64,000 nt of DNA, taken from assembly GCA_030035585.1 (NCBI GenBank), contig CM057464.1, positions 71,532,919 through 71,596,918 on the forward strand, in the 5' to 3' direction. Within the stretch, counting starts at the first letter, position 1; each line of letters opens with the position of its first letter. The notes under the pieces are model-generated. The model made no database searches, was not told the DNA's origin, and was given only the letters and a program-made list of their open reading frames with translations. The DNA is from Dugong dugon (lineage: Eukaryota > Chordata > Mammalia > Sirenia > Dugongidae). Below are positions 58,338 to 64,000 of the stretch, piece by piece. The position numbers and the translations under genes were made by a program.

Positions 58338-58555
58338 CAGGAGCCCTGATGGCGCAGCAGTTAAGCGCTACAGCAAGCTACAGCTGCTAACCAAAAGGTG
58401 AGCAGTTCAAATCCACCAGCCGCTCCTTGGAAACTCTACGGTGCAGTCCTACTCTGTCCTATAGGGTCACTATAAGTCTACAGTGCAGTCCTACTCTGTC
58501 CTATAGGGTCGCTATAAGTCGGCATCAACTCTACGGCATCGGGTTTCGTTTTGGT
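58338..58555 (+). mobile_element. AfroSINE with 42-bp internal tandem duplication
   Basis: Head ggagccctgatggcgcagca, B-box-like gagcagttcaaatccaccag, low divergence. The segment 58436-58477 is repeated at 58478-58519 with two differences (each unit starts ctac and ends ctataagt). Flanks acttcaga at 58330-58337 and 58556-58563. Confidence 0.92.
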
Positions 58556-58563
58556 ACTTCAGA

Positions 58564-59639
58564 TAGAACTGGCGGCAGGAAGGGGAAGGGTGGGGGTTTA
58601 GTCTTTCTAAAATCTTACCAAATACGAATATTTTCAATCCACGGGCCACACAATTCTAAAAACAAATGCACAGAAGTCAACTAAAAATGTTTCCATTGAG
58701 GAAACATCCAGGTTGGAGTCCAATGGGAACTAGTTTGGTAACGATAACATGTATGGGCTGAATTCAGGGTGTGGGGTTCCATTCTCAAAACTCAAAATTA
58801 GGTCTGATGTCTTTCCTGAACAATTCACTCTGCTAGGCCAGAACACCTTAGATGGTTATGTCTTAAACTTCTTAAAGAGAAAGCCTGCTAAACTCTGACT
58901 CTGACATGTACCTAAGACCTACATGATCTCAACTTTCATTCTCTATCCCTGGTCAAACAGAAACAGAGGATTTGCGTTTGGCAAAAATGAAACTAAAAAA
59001 ATTTTAGTTGTGAAAAGGACTTGGAAAACACCTTAAAGAAAAAGAGACCAAAGTCTAAGAGTTGATTTTCTCATGGTTGGTGGCAAGTTAGAACAAGGTT
59101 CTATACAAGAACAGGGTACTCTGCTCAAATAACTACACTTTTCCAATCTTTTCAAAATTACTTCAGCTTCAATAAAACAGACAAACATATCTGTGCTTTG
59201 ACATAATCCTGTATCATGAGGTTATGTTTATTTTAACATCTATTATGCAAACTGAGATGACCCAGCTGATGGAGGACCAACAGCCCAGAAACCTTGATTC
59301 TTACCCCTGGCTCTGCCAAGAACTGGCCGTGTGAGCTTTAGCAACACTGGGGCTTTCCTTTTTCTCATCAACTATACTTCTCAAAAGATACAGAAAGCAT
59401 CCCAATTTCGGTAATGTTAGAACGTGGAAAAGTGTCTGCAGCGATTTTGAGATGCTACTGATTTTAAGATGCTACTGCGTCCCTACTCAGCTACGTTAAA
59501 AATTGGAAAAAAATGTGTGCATGAGGATGGATCAAATATGGTCGAAACGTGCACTTGCAGAAGGCAACAAAAACGTGGTTAAGGCAGACGTTGGCCATTC
59601 AGAGGAGGAATCTGGAATCCCTGCCTCCCCCTTTATGAT
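58564..59639. other. Intron 1, nothing recognised
   Basis: No element identified apart from a possible MIR trace near 59280-59360. Confidence 0.45.
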
Positions 59640-59950
59640 ACCATCTTTCTGAATCTACCACCAGGCTACCTCTTGTTGGCTCTGGAATCTAACTGTCTCC
59701 AGGTCGTATAGTCCTATCCAGGACACAATCTCCTACAATCAATTAATTCTTTCCAATCTGCTCCAGGTTAGGCCTTATCACTGCCCTGGCCTCCTCTCCC
59801 AGCCTCCCAGCCATTCTCCACATTCCTAGCCTCTGTCCATGCCAGTCCATCCTACACACTGCAACAAGATTAATATTCTTGGAGCACAGTGCTCATAATA
59901 CTCTTTTCAGTTCAAAAGCTTCAGCAGTACTCTATTACCAAACGCCTCAG
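59640..59950 (+). repeat. Probable L2 fragment
   Basis: Phrases tttccaatctgctccaggtt, ccatgccagtccatcctaca and cacactgcaacaagattaat fit the L2 3' region. Confidence 0.55.
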
Positions 59951-59964
59951 AGAGGGGCCAGGAC

Positions 59965-60680
59965 AGGGGGTGAAGAGGACCTGGCTGGAATGCTGTGACC
60001 GTGGGTAAGTGCCTGAATTTCTTCACCTATGAAGTAGGAATGCTCGTAGTACAAACTAATGGTAATTGAGATAAATCCATGCGTTTTATTCAGGGTTCTC
60101 TAGACAAATAGAAACCAGAGAGAGAGAGAGATTGATTTACTTCAAGGGATTGGCTCACAAGACTGTGGGGTCTGGCAAGTCCAACATTTGCAGGTCAGGA
60201 GACAGGCTGGAGACTCCTGCTGGCTCACAGGATTCTGGAGGGCTGACAAGTCCAAAATCCCTGGGTCAGGTGGCAGGCTGGAGACTCCTGCTGGCTCATG
60301 GCGGGGGGTGGGGCGGGCTCTGGCAAGTCCAAAATCTGTAGATCAGGCAGCAGGTTGGACACTTCTACAGTCTGTGTCCCAAGATCCACAGGTCAGGGGA
60401 CAGGAAGAGTGCAGAATGGAGAGTTCTGCCAAAATATAGTCTGGAGACAGATCACACCCTAAGGAAATGCCCCTTCCAACTGACTGAATGACTCCATAAG
60501 GAACATGACTGCATTAGATTACATTATGAACAGCAACTAGTCTAGTGCTTGGCCAAACCACTGGGAACCACAGCCTAGCCAAGTTGACAAATAAAATTAA
60601 GCATCACACCATGTAAAACGCTCAATGCAGGGACTGACACATAATAATAGCTCAATATAAGTTAACCATTATCATCATCA
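59965..60680 (+). repeat. MIR split by a solo LTR
   Basis: Left part tgctgtgaccgtgggtaagt, cacctatgaagtaggaatgc and attgagataaatccatg. Right part atgtaaaacgctcaatgcag and acataataatagctcaatat. The LTR 60082-60608 separates them. Confidence 0.7.
60082..60608 (-). mobile_element. Solo LTR-like element, 527 bp, with 5-bp duplication and internal repeats
   Basis: Flanks ccatg at 60077-60081 and 60609-60613. Starts cgttttattcagggttctct and ends taagcatcaca, so the left TG is mutated to CG. Inside, a unit of about 70-80 bp beginning ggctcac and containing tggcaagtccaa and ggctggagactcctgct is repeated about three times (60151-60370). Orientation and family are uncertain; no retroviral genes remain. 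Confidence 0.7.
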
Positions 60681-60689
60681 ACTTGCCTT

Positions 60690-63369
60690 TCAAACCTTTT
60701 CTTCCACTTCTGCCTTCTCTACTAGTTTCAGCCAACTGGGCTACTCACCATTGGTCCAATGATTCCACACTTGTTTGCTCTCCAAACTCTCTCTCTCCTA
60801 GAATTCCTGTCTTCCTATCTCCCCCTGTCAACTAGGATTTCTCTATGAAATTTAAGGCTGAATTCAAGTACTGATTCAGTTCAATTCTGTTTTAATTCAA
60901 TCATTGCTTTAGTACCAACATCCTAGAGGCAATTACAGCAGACATTGTAACTAACTTTCTCACAGCCACTGGGTCCTCCCTGTAGGTGTCACAGCCAGAC
61001 AGGTGAGGTGAGATTTAACCTCACCTTCCCTAGTTCTGGGGTGGGCCCCAGGTTATCAGATTTCCATTGCTCCAAGTAACCAAGGCCTAAGTCAGTCATA
61101 TCAAGGTCAAGAACTCTGTTTGGAAGGTGGTAGGAAGGAAAGGTCCCACCCCCAATCCTGTGGGCAAACTTGGTGGCAGGGGGTCCAGATAGTTGCTGGC
61201 AGCCATCCTGCAAAATCAACCTAAGGACACAACCAACACCTGAGTGTATCTCAGACAAATGGAGCAAAGTCTTGCCCTGGTCTGTTCAGGTCAGATGGTT
61301 ATTTAAGCCCATCTGAGTTGGGTTGTTTCTTGCAACAAAAGCATCCTGAAAAACTCAGCAGTATTAGGCACTGATGCACCTAATATGAACAGCTCTGCTA
61401 TAAAGCTTTCCCAGGTATAGTTAGCCAAGTTCCCCAGAAATCTGCTTCTGACTCCTGTCTGGTTCAATGCGTAGATTAAATATGGGCATAAAAGACTTAA
61501 AGTGTTAGCCAAATCGGGAAGCTCCCTGGAATCAGGAACTATGTTATTTATCTTTGTACAGTACAAGGACAGACAAAGGAGTAGGTACGTTGTATGTCTC
61601 TAGGCCTTAGTTCTCAAGTCTTTAAAAAAAAAAAGGTGAGGGATAAAACTTCTCTCAGGGATAGTGTAAGGATTATGTATGGGGAAGCAACTATAACATT
61701 GTTTAGCTCATCAACAATACGTGTTCACATCAATAACACCTGAAACTGAATGCATGCAAGGAAACACTTTTTTATGGGTAACTAACGGGGAGCTGTTCTA
61801 CTGGTAATGGAAGAGCTGGCAGGCACAAAGGAGAAATCGAAAATAATTAAAATGTCTTAGAGGTAATAAAGGATAGGGCTGAGAACAAAAGCTGTAAAAC
61901 TCTAGTCACAGCACCAAAGTTACACTAGAAGAAGGTGAACAGTCTTGTCTAGAGTTGTATAAGTTAAATTCACAAGGATACTCACTTCTAGAAACAAAAC
62001 TGTTTCCAGACACAGACAAGTAATGATTATGCAAAGAGAGCAAAAGAGAAGTAACGGAAAAAAAGGTTCTTACAAACTTCAAACATCCAAAACTTAAAGT
62101 CCTGACCAAAAAAGAAGCTCTCTTCATCCTAAGGAATTACTTACCTCATTCTCAAAAGTGACTTCAAAGGGATATTAGAATCAGTGTCTGTGCAAACCTG
62201 GTTTTGAATGTATTCATGACTATTTATTTTGAGATTCAGGGGCATAATTCTTTGCCACCTCTCCTAAACCATACTCTTCCTCCAAGAAGAGAAATAAAAC
62301 AGAAGGAAATATTTATCAAACCACTAGTTGACAGACCCCCATGCTGGGCACTTACATTTGTATCATCTCTTGAAATCTATATAATAAGTCTAATAAATCT
62401 CTGTGACATGGACCCTCATTTTACAAACAAGAAAACTGAGTCAGGGAAATGCGAACAGTGTCTGAAGTTAGGAGGTACTTTACTTGAAAGATCTTGACAA
62501 TCAAATTTCAATACGCTTTCTACTTTTACTTTTCAGCAAAGTTCTATCCTATAATCTGTAAATGAGTAACTATCAATAACATTTTCCCTTTTGTCTTCAG
62601 TTAGAAAGTGGAAGAGAAAGAGAATGCAAAAAGAGAAACAGTACAAGAAAAGTTCTTGGCAATGAGAAGTTACAATCTGAGGTAAGAATCTAAAAGGAAA
62701 AACATTTTTCTTCCCAGTGGGGAGCTTTCTTGGAGAATCCCAGGTAGTGTTTGAGCTGATCAAAAAGGGATCCACTTGTTTCCTAACCGTAAATGGGAAA
62801 CTAGAAGTATTAGTCCACAGCCATCTAATGCAAAACTGGCTGTCTCCGTATCTGTAGATTCTGTACCAAACGCTGCTGACTGAGATGTGCGAACAAAAAC
62901 AAGTGCAGGCCAACAAATTATCATATTAAGTGGTTAGAAGAACGAGTTACAAAACCTAACAAGCAACATTATTTCTTCCGTATAACCCTACAATGTACTT
63001 CCTGCCATGGGTCCCGCTATAAAAGAAATTAGGCTGCTTACTCCCCACAATTCCCCACCGCCACTTCTCGGTTCCCCAGCCCATTTTATAAGTCATGCAC
63101 TGGGTTCTTCCAAACCGGATCCCTCAAACTCGGCCAAATGCATTCTCCAAATTTACAATCAAAGAACCGGGAGACGAGTTTAACTCACGATCAATCATTA
63201 ACGAAGGGAACCACCACCCTAAAGTGCAAGAACAAGGAACCATTGCAAGACACGGTGTTCAAAAAGAACTACTGCTCTAGGCATTACTCCCACCACCCCG
63301 AAGACTAGGGGTTGGGAAGGAGTCTTATTTGCCGGGAAATAGTAACAGGACACTTTTCTTTACAACTCT
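60690..63369. other. Intron 1 near the CpG island, nothing recognised
   Basis: No clear repeat family and no exon recognised across 2.7 kb, the longest repeat-poor stretch of intron 1. It may hold regulatory sequence for ELOVL5, but I cannot point to a specific site. Confidence 0.45.
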
Positions 63370-64000
63370 TTTACAAATGCGCTCTTGCGGCTTCTCCCGG
63401 CCCAGAGCCGCTGCCGCCTCTCCCCTCCCGGACTCACTAAAAGGGCCGCCTCGGAGTCCCCGCCCTCTCGCTTTCCCACTGGCCTCATCCCTTTCCGAGT
63501 CCCGACTGCTGTAGTTAACCGGTTCTAATAAAAACCAGTGATCCCGGGCAAGCGGGCTTCCCTCCGGCGGGGCGGAGGGAAGATCCTGACGGTCGGTAGC
63601 GGCGGGGAGAGAAAGAGAAAAGGCCGGAGGGTCCCCGCACCACCGGCTCCTCCGCGGGGCGAGGGCGGGCAAGCCTCGGCTCCAAGGGTCGACTCGACTC
63701 GCGACCCCGCAGAGCTCTTCGAACTCAGTCAGGTTTTATTCCCTCCCAACACAGCACTCTCTTCGGGGGCGCTTCCCTGAACCTCCCAACAACAAATTCA
63801 TCCCAGCAGGCCGGGTCGCGGGCGGACCCGAGCGCAAAAACTCATCCATCCTGCCGCTTTCGGGGCTCAATGTTGTCACTCCCGGCGCCTGTCAGCTCGG
63901 AAAAGTGCCCGGCTGCTGCTTGCATCCACCAAACAGGTGCGACAGCATCACAGCGGAAACCCCGAGGCGCCCAGCCACAGCTTTGGCGGCAGGCTAACCG
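63370..64000 (-). promoter_or_regulatory. ELOVL5: CpG island, likely ELOVL5 promoter-proximal
   Basis: From about 63,370 the sequence changes abruptly from AT-rich intron to GC-rich DNA dense in CpG (for example around 63390-63480 and 63550-63720), with GC boxes of the ggcggggcgg type near 63567. It lies upstream of the first coding exon in the direction of ELOVL5 transcription and continues to the window edge. I could not place a start site or a confident splice donor for the noncoding first exon. It may be the first-intron side of the island, with exon 1 beyond 64000. The open frames across it on both strands look like GC-bias artefacts. Confidence 0.7.

Larger units (their letters stand above)
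15710..64000 (-). other. ELOVL5: ELOVL5 intron 1 (about 48 kb; 5' boundary not located)
   Basis: The acceptor is TTCTTAATAG at 15710-15719 on the minus strand. The upstream untranslated exon was not recognised; it probably lies inside the GC-rich right end or just beyond base 64000. ELOVL5 is known to have a long first intron following a CpG-island promoter, and the layout here fits. Nearly all recognisable content is interspersed repeats. Confidence 0.75.

Noticed and set aside
62533..62916. 127-codon minus-strand frame upstream of the coding exons
   Set aside because: Cys/Phe-rich with no recognisable family, no splice signals and no link to the known ELOVL5 N-terminus.
63325..63780. Overlapping open frames in the CpG island on both strands
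   Set aside because: High GC removes stop codons, so frames open by composition. The peptides are Arg/Pro/Gly-rich without domains.
1..64000. CRISPR arrays, operons or phage-like gene sets
   Set aside because: Repeats are interspersed SINE, LINE and LTR copies, not regularly spaced. There are no compact adjacent genes. The window is vertebrate intronic DNA.

Overview
This window is mammalian nuclear DNA, almost certainly from an afrotherian and most likely an elephant or close relative. The reason is about 25 copies of a tRNA-derived SINE of the AfroSINE type, whose tail ends in a 'gctatgagtcggaatcgac' motif. They sit beside RTE LINE 3' ends carrying the same tail, and beside the mammal-wide repeats MIR, L2, L1, MER5-like and MaLR-like LTRs. 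The species call is an inference from repeat families. No bacterial, phage or CRISPR feature is present.

The only gene I can support is ELOVL5 (very-long-chain fatty acid elongase 5), on the minus strand. Its first coding exon (start codon and residues 1-19) lies at 15644-15709. Its second coding exon (residues 20-82) lies at 11697-11884. Both have GT-AG splice sites, and joining them keeps the frame. The rest of the coding region would lie left of base 1; I found no later exon in 1-11696. The untranslated first exon and promoter are expected at or just beyond the right edge, where a CpG island starts near 63,370 and runs to the end. The window is therefore the 5' part of the gene: more than 11.7 kb of intron 3, exon 3, a 3.76 kb intron 2, exon 2, and about 48 kb of intron 1.

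The introns record layered transposon activity. Old elements (MIR, L2, L1, hAT and Tigger-like DNA elements) are cut by younger ones (AfroSINEs, RTE, a LINE 3'-end family, and a family of about 500-bp LTRs). Many insertions still have readable target-site duplications, so boundaries and order can be set from sequence alone. Examples are a solo LTR inside an AfroSINE (56783-57492), a solo LTR inside a MIR (60082-60608), an AfroSINE inside an L1 3' end (42091-42250) and an AfroSINE inside an L2/MIR-class repeat (30502-30710).

The most unusual items are a 289-bp SINE whose head resembles tRNA-Gly (22791-23079), a dimeric AfroSINE flanked by one perfect 11-bp duplication (54821-55201), an AfroSINE with a 42-bp internal tandem duplication (58338-58555), and an AfroSINE carrying a 169-bp internal insert whose first 43 bp match a site 0.9 kb away (35447-35823). 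I saw no convincing new protein-coding system. The remaining long open frames are chance frames or frames inside repeats.
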